Shown: piece after piece, positions 7,760-14,381 of the stretch
Numbering within the stretch: position 1 is the first letter of the stretch
Layout: each line of letters begins with the position of its first letter
From: Peptococcaceae bacterium
GTDB taxonomy: Bacteria; Bacillota; Peptococcia; DRI-13; UBA5745
Assembly (NCBI GenBank): GCA_031264885.1
Contig: JAISDM010000121.1
Span: forward strand, 1-16,173
DNA length: 16,173 nucleotides
Direction: 5' to 3'
Translations under genes and position numbers: made by a program
Notes under the pieces: generated by a model
Told to the model about the DNA's origin: nothing
What the model saw: the letters and a program-made list of their open reading frames with translations, nothing else
The model's database searches: none

Positions 7760-8738
7760 AGTCCGTTCCTCCTTCGAACCGCCAGCAGCGCACCCGGCGC
7801 CCGGCGCCCGCGTCGAACAGGCCGGGTTTTGCCCGTTCGCATTTTTCCATCACCGACTGGCAGCGGGGGGAAAAACGGCAGCCGCCGGGATATTGATCCG
7901 GACTGGGGATGGTTCCCTTGATATTGTAAAGGCGCTCACGCTCCTCACGCAGTTTGGGAATAGACTCCAGGAGCCCCACCGTATACGGATGCCCCGGCTG
8001 CTCGTACAACTGCTTCACACCGGCGTATTCCACCGCCTCGCCCGCGTACATGACCATGACGCGTTCCGCGGTCTGGGCGACGATGCCCAGGTCGTGGGTA
8101 ATCAGAATAATCGCCGTTCCCAGCCGCTGCTTGATGTCCATCAAGAGGCGCAGAATCTGCGCCTGAATGGTCACATCCAGCGCGGTGGTCGGCTCATCCG
8201 CGATGAGTATCTTCGGATTGCACGCGAGGGCCATGGCGGTCATGACGCGCTGGCGCATACCGCCGGAGAGCTGGTGCGGATAGTGGTCCACGCATTTTGC
8301 CGGATTGGGCAGCCCCACCAGGCCCAGCATCTCCACGGCGCGCGCGCGGGCCTGCTGTTTCGTCATGCCCTGATGGGCCGTCAGTGGGCCGGAGATCTGG
8401 CTGCCCACGGTAAAAACGGGGTTCAGCGACGTCATCGGCTCCTGAAATATCATCGAGATTGAATTGCCGCGTACCGTGTGCATCTCCGCCTTGCTGTACT
8501 TCAGCAGATCCTTCCCTTCATACAGGATCTGGCCTCCGATGATTTTGCCGGGCGGCTCCGGGATCAACCGCAAGATCGAGAAAGCGGTGACGCTTTTGCC
8601 GCAGCCGGATTCCCCCACGACGGCCAGCGTCTCACCGGCTTCCAGATCGAAATCCAGTCCGTCTACCGCCGGCAAAACGCCCTCCTGTGTGTAGAAGTAT
8701 GTTTTTAAGCCTTTGACCCGCAAAAGTTTTTCGCTCAT
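7752..8738 (-). CDS. dppD: Peptide ABC transporter ATPase, DppD/OppD-like
   Basis: This is a 328-residue ATPase partner of the DppF-like protein. Motifs are Walker A GESGCGKS (42-49), Q-loop MIFQEPMTSLNP, signature LSGGMRQR, Walker B ILIADEPTTALD and H-loop LITHDLG. The C-terminal extension carries four cysteines (GGCRFSPRC, EKC, VRC), the layout associated with a [4Fe-4S] site in DppD-type ATPases. Three starts are stacked: GTG 8747, ATG 8744 (sharing an A with the TGA of the upstream permease gene) and ATG 8738. I chose 8738 because AGGTG is 6 nt before it, and the product then begins MSEKLL like its neighbour MSEKEL. It overlaps the downstream ATPase gene by 8 nt, implying translational coupling. 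Confidence 0.92.
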   Translation of the reverse strand: MSEKLLRVKGLKTYFYTQEGVLPAVDGLDFDLEAGETLAVVGESGCGKSVTAFSILRLIPEPPGKIIGGQILYEGKDLLKYSKAEMHTVRGNSISMIFQEPMTSLNPVFTVGSQISGPLTAHQGMTKQQARARAVEMLGLVGLPNPAKCVDHYPHQLSGGMRQRVMTAMALACNPKILIADEPTTALDVTIQAQILRLLMDIKQRLGTAIILITHDLGIVAQTAERVMVMYAGEAVEYAGVKQLYEQPGHPYTVGLLESIPKLREERERLYNIKGTIPSPDQYPGGCRFSPRCQSVMEKCERAKPGLFDAGAGRRVRCWRFEGGTDCV

Positions 8739-8743
8739 GCCCA

Positions 8744-9580
8744 TCACCTGAACTTATTCCGTAATCTGGGATCCAACGCGTCCCGCAGCCCGTCGCCGAG
8801 AAGGCTGAAGCTCAGCACCACCGCCGTAATGATGAGTCCCGGAACGATGGACTGCATCGGGTGTGACCGGATGACCTCCCGCGCCTGAGAAAGCATGGCG
8901 CCCCACTCGGGGCTGGGCGGCTGAACGCCGAGCCCCAGAAACGACAGTGACGAAGCCGTGAGAATGGCGGTGCCGAAATCCAAGGTAATATTGACGATGA
9001 TCTGAGAAACGGCGTTGGGAATAATGTGCGTAAAGATAATGCGCGCGTCCGAGGCGCCCATGACCTTGCACACCTGAACGTATTCCGAATTCCGCAGACT
9101 GATCACCACACTGCGGACCATGCGCGCGATGGACGGGATGGAAAACACCGTGACGGCAATGATCGTGTTTTCGACGCCGTCTCCGAGGATCGCCACAATC
9201 ACAATGGCCAGCAGCAGCCCGGGGAACGCCAGCAAAACATCCAGAAACCGGGAGATCAGAGAATCCGTCAGTTTTCCATAATAACCGGCAAATACGCCCA
9301 GCAGGATTCCGATAAAAGCGCCGCTTAGAACACCCGCGAAGCTGATGGTGAGCGAAACCCTCGAACCGTAGACGACGCGCGTGAACACATCGCGGCCCAG
9401 GTAATCGGTGCCGAACCAGTGTTCGGCGGAAGGCAGCTGATGCTTGTTTACGGGGTCGATCCCCAGCGGGTCATATCTGCACAGGGGCGGGCCGATAATG
9501 GCGGCGGTGATGAATATGACGAGGACGATGAGACCCATCAGAGCCGTTTTGCGCTTGATCACCTTTCTGAAAGTAGACAA
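8744..9580 (-). CDS. dppC: Peptide ABC transporter permease, DppC/OppC-like
   Basis: This 278-residue membrane protein is one of the two channel subunits of the peptide importer. It has an N-terminal membrane helix (ALMGLIVLVIFITAAIIG), an extracytoplasmic segment with HWFGTDYLGRDVFTRVVYGSR, the standard OppC_N/BPD_transp_1 junction, then five further helices and the EAA loop EYVQVCKVMGASDARIIFTH that docks on the ATPase. A TTG at 9619 opens the frame, but TTG 9580 is the likely start: AGGAG (9588-9592), which includes part of the TAG stop of the preceding permease gene, lies exactly 7 nt before it. The product then starts (M)STFRKVIKRKT, a usual cationic cytoplasmic tail. Stop TGA overlaps the DppD gene start region. 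Family assignment is certain; exact peptide specificity is not. Confidence 0.92.
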   Translation of the reverse strand: MSTFRKVIKRKTALMGLIVLVIFITAAIIGPPLCRYDPLGIDPVNKHQLPSAEHWFGTDYLGRDVFTRVVYGSRVSLTISFAGVLSGAFIGILLGVFAGYYGKLTDSLISRFLDVLLAFPGLLLAIVIVAILGDGVENTIIAVTVFSIPSIARMVRSVVISLRNSEYVQVCKVMGASDARIIFTHIIPNAVSQIIVNITLDFGTAILTASSLSFLGLGVQPPSPEWGAMLSQAREVIRSHPMQSIVPGLIITAVVLSFSLLGDGLRDALDPRLRNKFR

Positions 9581-9590
9581 AGTCCCACTC

Positions 9591-10508
9591 CTATTCGTAC
9601 TTGATCCGAGGATCGACAAACGCGTATAGTAAGTCCACTGCCGTGTTGATCGTCACGAAGGACGCGGCAAATACCAAAATGGTGCTCTGCACCACCGGAT
9701 AATCCCGTTTCAGCACGCCATCCACCATGAAGCGCCCGATCCCCGGTATGGAAAAAACCGTCTCCACCAGGGTGGCGCCCGCCAGCAAGTAGCCGAAACG
9801 CAGCCCGAGAACGGTAATCACCGGAATCAGCGCGTTCTTCAGCGCGTGGGAATAAATGGTGATTTTTTCCGGAATACCGCTTGAGCGGGATGTGCGCACG
9901 TAATCCTGACTCAAAACATCCAGCATGGACGAACGGGTTGTCCGCGTCACCAGCCCCATCCCGCTCAGACCCAGTGTGATCACCGGCAGAATCGCGTGCT
10001 TCCAGGACGTGAGGCCGATGCTGGGCAGCCACCCCAGGAGAAACGTGAACAGTAGCATCAACAGCAGCGCCAGAAAGAAGGACGGGGTGGATATGGCCAG
10101 CATGGACACCGTTACGATGGTGTTGTCAATGGATTTATTGTGGTGAACGGCGGCAACCACGCCGGCCATCATGCCGAGAACAGCGGCCACCACCGTACCG
10201 CCCAGCGCCAGGGTCAGGGTATAGGGGAAGCGGCGGACCAGCTCGGAAGCCACTGTGTTGCCGGTGGAAAGGGAAACGCCCATGTCCCCTTTCAGCAGAT
10301 TCTTCAAGAACAAGAGATATTGCGCGTAAAAAGGCTGATCCAGCCCCAGCCGGACGCGCTCGACCGCCACGGCGTCCGGGGGCGCCCCGTGACCCAGCAT
10401 AATGGTCACGGGATCGCCCGGGATCAGCCGCATCAGGATAAACACGACCAAAGTCAGAACAAATAAGAGAGGAATAAGCTGCAATAAACGTGTAACGGCG
10501 TACTTCAA
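9591..10508 (-). CDS. dppB: Peptide ABC transporter permease, DppB/OppB-like
   Basis: This 305-residue permease is the other channel subunit. It starts with the family's typical MKYAVTRLLQLIPLLF helix, has GDPVTIMLG in the extracytoplasmic loop, and ends with the EAA loop (QDYVRTSRSSGIPEKITIYSH) and DLLYAFVDPRIKY, all hallmarks of DppB. Start codon TTG 10508 is the only reasonable one; GGGAGG lies 10 nt upstream, a slightly long spacing that together with TTG may lower translation relative to the binding protein. A stem-loop separates it from the binding-protein gene. Its TAG stop is part of the ribosome binding site of the next permease. Confidence 0.93.
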   Translation of the reverse strand: MKYAVTRLLQLIPLLFVLTLVVFILMRLIPGDPVTIMLGHGAPPDAVAVERVRLGLDQPFYAQYLLFLKNLLKGDMGVSLSTGNTVASELVRRFPYTLTLALGGTVVAAVLGMMAGVVAAVHHNKSIDNTIVTVSMLAISTPSFFLALLLMLLFTFLLGWLPSIGLTSWKHAILPVITLGLSGMGLVTRTTRSSMLDVLSQDYVRTSRSSGIPEKITIYSHALKNALIPVITVLGLRFGYLLAGATLVETVFSIPGIGRFMVDGVLKRDYPVVQSTILVFAASFVTINTAVDLLYAFVDPRIKYE

Positions 10509-10534
10509 AGTGAAGACACCTCCCGAGTCTTAGA

Positions 10535-10561
10535 ACTTGCGCAATTTATTATCGCGCAAGT
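10535..10561. promoter_or_regulatory. Intercistronic stem-loop behind the peptide-binding-protein gene
   Basis: Perfect 8-bp arms ACTTGCGC and GCGCAAGT flank an 11-nt AT-rich loop, only 2 nt past the stop codon of the binding-protein gene. No T-run follows on the minus strand, so it is not a classic terminator. Such hairpins commonly protect the upstream mRNA from 3' decay and raise binding-protein yield over permeases; that role is inferred here. Confidence 0.6.
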
Positions 10562-10563
10562 CC

Positions 10564-12159
10564 TTACTTCCGGACTGAAATCTGATCAAAGGCGATGATT
10601 CCGGTAATTCCGGCGTCGAAATGATCCACCTTATCGCTCATGACGAATGTGTTGTACCGGTCGTTCATCCATACGCTGACCGGATCGTCGATGTACAGGA
10701 TCTGCATGGCCTGCTTGTAAAGTTCCTTGCGTTTCTCCTGATCCGTTTCGTCGCCTGCCTCGATAATGAGCGCGTCCGCCTCTTTATTGGAATAAAAACC
10801 GTAGTTGTTCACGTTCGTGCCGCCCGGATCCGTGACATAGACGCGTTTGAGACCGCCGTCGGCGTCCGCCGAACTGGGGCCCGCGCCCATGATGAACATA
10901 TCATAGCCGTAGGTCTGATTATAGGATTCCGGGGTGTGGCTGTCCAGGGACGCCAGGAACACGGCGCGCTCCACTGTTTCCAGCTTGACCTCGATGCCGA
11001 TCTCCCTCAGCTGGGCTTTGATCATCTCGCCCATTTCCACGCCCTTCATATAGACAGGCGTTACCATGACCTTGATGCTGACGCCCTCGGGATATCCGGC
11101 GTCGGTCAGCAGTTGTTTCGCCTTTGCCTGATCCTGCTTGATTGTACCGAAGTTGTAATAACCGAAGGTTGCCGGGTTCAGCGGCGCGGTGCAGGGATCG
11201 TCGCCGGAGTACAGGGTATTGACGATGGTCTGCCGGTCCAATCCATAGCTGATGGCCTGGCGCACGCGCGTGTCGCCGGTGACGGGAGAGGAGCAGTTGA
11301 ACTGGAACATATGCTGACCGACGCTGCGTTTCTTGACGACCTGGAATCCGTCCAGGCCGCTCAGGCGGTCGATGTCGTCAGCGGGCAGTCCGTCGGCAAT
11401 ATCGACCTGTCCGGTTTCCACCGCGATCACCCGGGCGTTGGGCTCGGTGATGACCATGATGGTAAAGTTTTTGGTCGCGGGCGGGCCGCCGTAATAATCC
11501 CCGAAAGCCTCAAAGGTCATGGATTCGTCCTTTTTCCACTCCACAACCTTGTACGGGCCGGTACCGGAGCACGCGCCGGCGGATTTGCCGTAATCGGCGC
11601 CGTATTGGTCCAGGTACGCCGGATTGACGATCAGGTGGGCAAGGTTCATCATGTTCGCGGTGAACGCGCCGAAGGGTTTGTCCGTTACCAGCTGAACCGT
11701 GCTGTCGTCCACCACATTGCACGCGGTGATGAAGGTGTTTTGATCGGTGTACCGGGTCGGGTTGTCCGCGTCGATCAGCCGGTCGTAATTCGCCTTGACG
11801 GCGTTGGCGTCGCATGGGGCGCCGTCGTGAAACGTAACGCCGGGACGGAGATTGAACGTCCATGTGACGTTGTCCTCCTCCACCTTCCATTCGGTGGCGA
11901 GATCACCCACGATGACGCCGTCGGGATCGCGCTTCAGAAGCCCCGAATAGATCATGCGCAGCACCTTGTCGTTGGAGACGTTCCACTGGGGATCCAGGGT
12001 ATCCTGATCGTTGGTGATCGCGTAGAGGAAGCTGTCTTTGTACTCCGCCGAAGTGTTTGAGGCGTCCGCTCCGGAACCGGAGGCCGGCCCGCCGCCGCAG
12101 GCGGTCAGGAGACCGAGGGTGAGAAACGCCGCCAAAAGGAAGGAAACATATCTTTTCAT
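10564..12159 (-). CDS. dppA: Peptide ABC transporter substrate-binding lipoprotein (SBP_bac_5, DppA/OppA-like)
   Basis: This 531-residue lipoprotein captures peptides outside the membrane and delivers them to the DppB/DppC-like channel. The signal peptide MKRYVSFLLAAFLTLGLLTAC ends in lipobox LTAC (Cys21) and is followed by a Gly/Ser linker. SBP_bac_5 hallmarks are SFLYAITNDQDTLDPQW, the WTFNLRPGVTFHDGAP block near residues 105-120, GTGPYKVVEW and the central FNCSSPVTGDTRVRQAISY. Start ATG 12159 has GGAGTG 7 nt upstream, lying within the last codons of the TPR gene, and only 2 nt separate the genes. Family-5 proteins also bind nickel, glutathione or opines, so 'peptide' is the default rather than proven; the five-gene A-B-C-D-F order supports it. 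Confidence 0.92.
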   Translation of the reverse strand: MKRYVSFLLAAFLTLGLLTACGGGPASGSGADASNTSAEYKDSFLYAITNDQDTLDPQWNVSNDKVLRMIYSGLLKRDPDGVIVGDLATEWKVEEDNVTWTFNLRPGVTFHDGAPCDANAVKANYDRLIDADNPTRYTDQNTFITACNVVDDSTVQLVTDKPFGAFTANMMNLAHLIVNPAYLDQYGADYGKSAGACSGTGPYKVVEWKKDESMTFEAFGDYYGGPPATKNFTIMVITEPNARVIAVETGQVDIADGLPADDIDRLSGLDGFQVVKKRSVGQHMFQFNCSSPVTGDTRVRQAISYGLDRQTIVNTLYSGDDPCTAPLNPATFGYYNFGTIKQDQAKAKQLLTDAGYPEGVSIKVMVTPVYMKGVEMGEMIKAQLREIGIEVKLETVERAVFLASLDSHTPESYNQTYGYDMFIMGAGPSSADADGGLKRVYVTDPGGTNVNNYGFYSNKEADALIIEAGDETDQEKRKELYKQAMQILYIDDPVSVWMNDRYNTFVMSDKVDHFDAGITGIIAFDQISVRK

Positions 12160-12161
12160 GA

Positions 12162-12944
12162 TTAGTCACTCCTATTCTGAATCTCTAAGGATTCGTTAAA
12201 GCCAAACTCCTGAATATCCCGCGCCGCGAGTATATAAGCGAAAGCCCCGGGCATGCCCGGATGTTCGCGGATCTGCCGGAGGATTTCCCCGGCTTCTTTC
12301 ATTTCGCCGCGGAACCGGCGCCAGTTTGCCAGCCCATACGCCTGAGTGACAAAATCCGCGTCGGAGCCGCCCCTGCGCTTCAGTTCGCCGTGGTCGAAGA
12401 AATGATCCGGATCCAGCTTGCCCTTGTACAGGAGGATCCGCCGGTAATAGGCGTAATTGTCCTCGTCCTCCAACGGCGCGTTCTCATCCACGAGATCGAG
12501 ATATTTCCCGGCGTCCGCAAGGCCCAGTTGCTTACTGACGGTCCACAGCCAATCCACCGTGGGAATCAGGCTGTCGCCGGAACCTTTCCCTTTATCCAGG
12601 CAGGTGAGGAAGCAGGCGAGGGATTGGCTGTAATCCCGGACAAAATAATAGGTCACGCCCATATAGTACCATATTTCCCAATATTCAGGCTTTAACCGGG
12701 CCGCCAGCGAGTAATCCGATATGGCCTGCCAGTAGTTGGTTGCCATAGATTTGCGGGCCCGCTGGTGGCGCAGCTCCACATGGAACGGATCCAGGGACAG
12801 CCCTCTGGAAAAAGCCTCCCGCGCTTCGTCCGTCCGGCCCTGGCGGTGAAGCGCGAGACCGTATTTCAGGCAGACGTCGGGGGAATAACCCTCTTCGGAT
12901 ATCTGTTTTTCGATGGCCGGCAATTCGTTGTCGAATTTTTCCAA
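12162..12944 (-). CDS. TPR-repeat protein, first gene of the peptide transporter operon
   Basis: This is a cytoplasmic protein of 260 residues with no signal peptide or membrane segment. Near residues 20-60 a helix pair with LKYGLALHRQGRTDEAREAF and LDPF fits a TPR consensus, followed by two weaker TPR-like units (about 60-125, with LKPEYWEIWYYMG), then an acidic/aromatic stretch and a last helical unit near WRRFRGEMKEAGEIL. GTG 12962 opens the frame, but TTG 12944 is the probable start because GGAGGA lies 6 nt before it. It is read with the dpp genes: only 2 nt separate its TAA from the binding-protein ATG, whose ribosome binding site it contains. TPR proteins mediate protein contacts, so it may be a scaffold or regulator of peptide uptake. 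No enzyme motif is seen; function unknown. Confidence 0.82.
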   Translation of the reverse strand: MEKFDNELPAIEKQISEEGYSPDVCLKYGLALHRQGRTDEAREAFSRGLSLDPFHVELRHQRARKSMATNYWQAISDYSLAARLKPEYWEIWYYMGVTYYFVRDYSQSLACFLTCLDKGKGSGDSLIPTVDWLWTVSKQLGLADAGKYLDLVDENAPLEDEDNYAYYRRILLYKGKLDPDHFFDHGELKRRGGSDADFVTQAYGLANWRRFRGEMKEAGEILRQIREHPGMPGAFAYILAARDIQEFGFNESLEIQNRSD

Positions 12945-12975
12945 TATAATTCCTCCACTCACATAGTCTACTTAC

Positions 12976-13004
12976 ATAAAAATGACATGATTTTCTCATG
13001 TCAG
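12976..13004 (-). promoter_or_regulatory. Candidate promoter of the TPR-dpp operon
   Basis: On the minus strand CTGACA (13004-12999, 5/6 match to -35) is 17 nt from TTTTAT (12981-12976, 4/6 match). It would give a leader of about 25 nt before TTG 12944. An alternative weak -10 (TATAAA) lies further upstream near 13010. The promoter is placed by position and spacing only. Confidence 0.4.
12983..13003. promoter_or_regulatory. Candidate operator TGACATGA-N5-TCATGTCA
   Basis: A perfect 8-bp inverted repeat with a 5-nt centre (TTTTC) lies between the candidate -35 and -10 boxes of the TPR-dpp promoter. The symmetry, size and site suit a dimeric repressor. A second, shorter palindrome TGATA-A-TATCA sits just upstream at 13015-13025. 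The regulator is not encoded in the window. Confidence 0.5.
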
Positions 13005-13096
13005 TAATTTATATTGATAATATCATCTTTTCAGACACACGTCAATTCTTTGTTACTCGTTGTAATTTATTGTAATTTTCCGCAGGCGGGCGGGCC

Positions 13097-13214
13097 AGAC
13101 TGTCCGAAAACGCACCCTAAATATTGCCAACACACAATATATGGGGTCATTCGGTTGAAACGACACGATATATATTGTGTTAACGATGCGATTTTTGACG
13201 TTTTCGGACAGTCT
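13097..13214. mobile_element. 118-bp MITE-like palindromic element with 16-bp terminal inverted repeats
   Basis: AGACTGTCCGAAAACG at 13097-13112 is repeated in perfect inverted form at 13199-13214. Inside, ACACAATATAT near 13131-13141 pairs with its reverse complement near 13170-13180, and a short GTC/GAC stem closes the centre, so the whole piece can fold into one long hairpin. There is no ORF of note inside. Size and structure suit a miniature inverted-repeat transposable element moved by a transposase elsewhere. The family is not recognised. Confidence 0.55.
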
Positions 13215-13215
13215 A

Positions 13216-13345
13216 GGGCGGCAGAATGCCGCCCCTACGGTACCGCGAATGCCGCCCGGGACCGTTCGGAAACAAACGGGCGGATTGCCATCCGCCCCTA
13301 CGGTATCGCGAATAATGCGTCTGTAGGGGCGGCATTCTGCCGCCC
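13216..13345. repeat. Cluster of three REP-like GGGCGG hairpin repeats
   Basis: Unit A (13216-13234) is GGGCGGCA-GAA-TGCCGCCC, unit B (13278-13297) is GGGCGGAT-TGCC-ATCCGCCC, and unit C (13327-13345) is an inverted copy of A. Units A and B are each followed by CTACGGTA, C or T, CGCGAAT (13235-13250 and 13298-13313), so they are direct copies of one larger repeat with different hairpin tips. Similar GTAGGGGCGGC-type hairpins are, from general knowledge, scattered between genes in several clostridial genomes. Confidence 0.8.
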
Positions 13346-13352
13346 GCCTGTG

Positions 13353-13381
13353 TTGCGCGGGCCGGCGGTTTATGTTATACT
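13353..13381 (+). promoter_or_regulatory. Candidate promoter of proC and the M24 peptidase
   Basis: TTGCGC (13353-13358) is separated by 17 nt from TATACT (13376-13381), 4/6 and 5/6 matches to the sigma-A boxes. It lies just right of the REP cluster. The resulting leader to ATG 13516 would be about 128 nt. Confidence 0.5.
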
Positions 13382-13400
13382 ACAACCGTTCTTTGTGGGA

Positions 13401-13457
13401 CGCGCCTCCAAATCCGGCCGCGGACGGCGCGAAAGGAACCTCTGTTTCCCGGGAAAC
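13401..13457. promoter_or_regulatory. proC leader: GC-rich hairpin and a perfect 14-bp palindrome
   Basis: In the untranslated leader CGCGCC (13401-13406) can pair with GGCGCG (13426-13431) around an inner TCC/GGA stem. Ten bases further on lies GTTTCCCGGGAAAC (13444-13457), a perfect palindrome. These may be mRNA structures or a binding site; I do not match them to a known riboswitch or T-box, and there is no T-run for attenuation. Confidence 0.3.
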
Positions 13458-13515
13458 GGCTGATTCCTGATTCCACGGGGTGTGAATGGGCCGCGGCGGC
13501 AGCGGCAGGGTCCAT

Positions 13516-14355
13516 ATGTCTAAATTAACTGAAAAAAAAATAGGATTCATCGGAGCGGGCCGTATGGCGGAAGCCATCTTCAGCGGTTTGCTGAAAAGCG
13601 GCGAAATCAGCGCGAAAAATCTGGTTTTGACGGATATCGCGGCGGAACGGCTGAATGAGATGGCAGAGAAATACTCCGTTCCGGCGGTTCAAAGCGCGGC
13701 AGACGGCCAGTCGCTCCCGCGGGAGCTGTTGGACTGCGACATCGTTTTGCTGGCGATCAAGCCCCAGGGCGCCAATGCCCTGCTGTCCGCGGCGGGCAAA
13801 CAATTCGCCGCCGGCCAGCTGGTGGTGTCCATCATGGGGGGGATCACTCTGGCTTTTTTGCAGGAGCGGATCCCGCGCGCGGCCGTGATCCGCGTCATGC
13901 CCAACGCGCCTATGCTGGCGGGTGAGGGAGTCGCCGGCGTGGCGCTGGGAGAGAAGGCCACGGAGGAAAACGGAGAGACGGCGCTGGCCCTGTTCCGGGC
14001 GGTGGGCGCGGCTTACCTGTGTCCCGAGCATTTGATAGACGCTCTCACCGGCATATCGGGCTGCGGGCCGGCTTACGCGTATATCTTTATGGAAGCCATG
14101 GCGGATTGCGGCGTCGAACTGGGCTTACCCCGGGATATGGCATACCGCCTGGCCGCGCAGACGCTGGTAGGCGCCGGGCGCATGGCGCTGGAAACCGGCC
14201 GGCATCCCGGCCAGCTCAAGGACGATGTATGCAGTCCCGGCGGCTCGACCATCGCCGGCGTCCATGTTCTGGAGCAAAATGGCTTTCGCGGAATCGTCAT
14301 GGACGCCGTGGAAGCGGGAACGCGGCGCATGGAGGAAATCGGTCGGAACGCCTGA
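13516..14355 (+). CDS. proC: Pyrroline-5-carboxylate reductase
   Basis: This 279-residue cytoplasmic enzyme reduces 1-pyrroline-5-carboxylate to proline with NAD(P)H, the last step of proline synthesis. The N-terminal Rossmann fold begins with KIGFIGAGRMAEAI (GxGxxA, about residues 8-20). The C-terminal dimerisation domain holds the ProC signature: LTGISGCGPAYAY (from about 176), then AAQTLVGAGRMALETGRHPGQLKD and VCSPGGSTIAGV. An ATG at 13486 lies in frame, but ATG 13516 is preferred because family members start just before KIGFIG and AGGG is placed 5 nt upstream of it. One small change from the usual signature is Cys for the second Ser in the SGSGPAY motif, seen in some homologues. The M24 peptidase gene follows 26 nt later, probably co-transcribed. 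Confidence 0.95.
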   Translation: MSKLTEKKIGFIGAGRMAEAIFSGLLKSGEISAKNLVLTDIAAERLNEMAEKYSVPAVQSAADGQSLPRELLDCDIVLLAIKPQGANALLSAAGKQFAAGQLVVSIMGGITLAFLQERIPRAAVIRVMPNAPMLAGEGVAGVALGEKATEENGETALALFRAVGAAYLCPEHLIDALTGISGCGPAYAYIFMEAMADCGVELGLPRDMAYRLAAQTLVGAGRMALETGRHPGQLKDDVCSPGGSTIAGVHVLEQNGFRGIVMDAVEAGTRRMEEIGRNA

Positions 14356-14381
14356 ACCGTTGAGTCATGAGGAGGGTATCC

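Noticed and set aside
6770..7921. 383-codon plus-strand frame across the two peptide ATPase genes
   Set aside because: It spans the junction of two certain minus-strand genes, has no ribosome binding site or domain, and fits codon-bias shadowing.
10621..12060. 479-codon open frame on the plus strand opposite the peptide-binding-protein gene
   Set aside because: It is antisense to a gene with clear family motifs and signal peptide; the translation is His/Val/Arg/Gly-rich with no recognisable domain, as expected for the shadow of a GC-rich gene.
13195..13225. TTGACG near 13196 as a -35 box for proC
   Set aside because: No -10-like hexamer lies 16-18 nt downstream (the region is the GC-rich start of REP unit A), and it is part of the MITE-like inverted repeat arm region.
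13216..13345. Repeated GC-rich units as a possible CRISPR array
   Set aside because: The units are self-palindromic, in mixed orientation and unevenly spaced with only three copies; there are no cas genes. REP-like repeats explain them better.
13014..13463. 149-codon plus-strand frame through the intergenic repeats
   Set aside because: It reads through the inverted repeats and REP hairpins, has no ribosome binding site, and its composition is set by the repeats.
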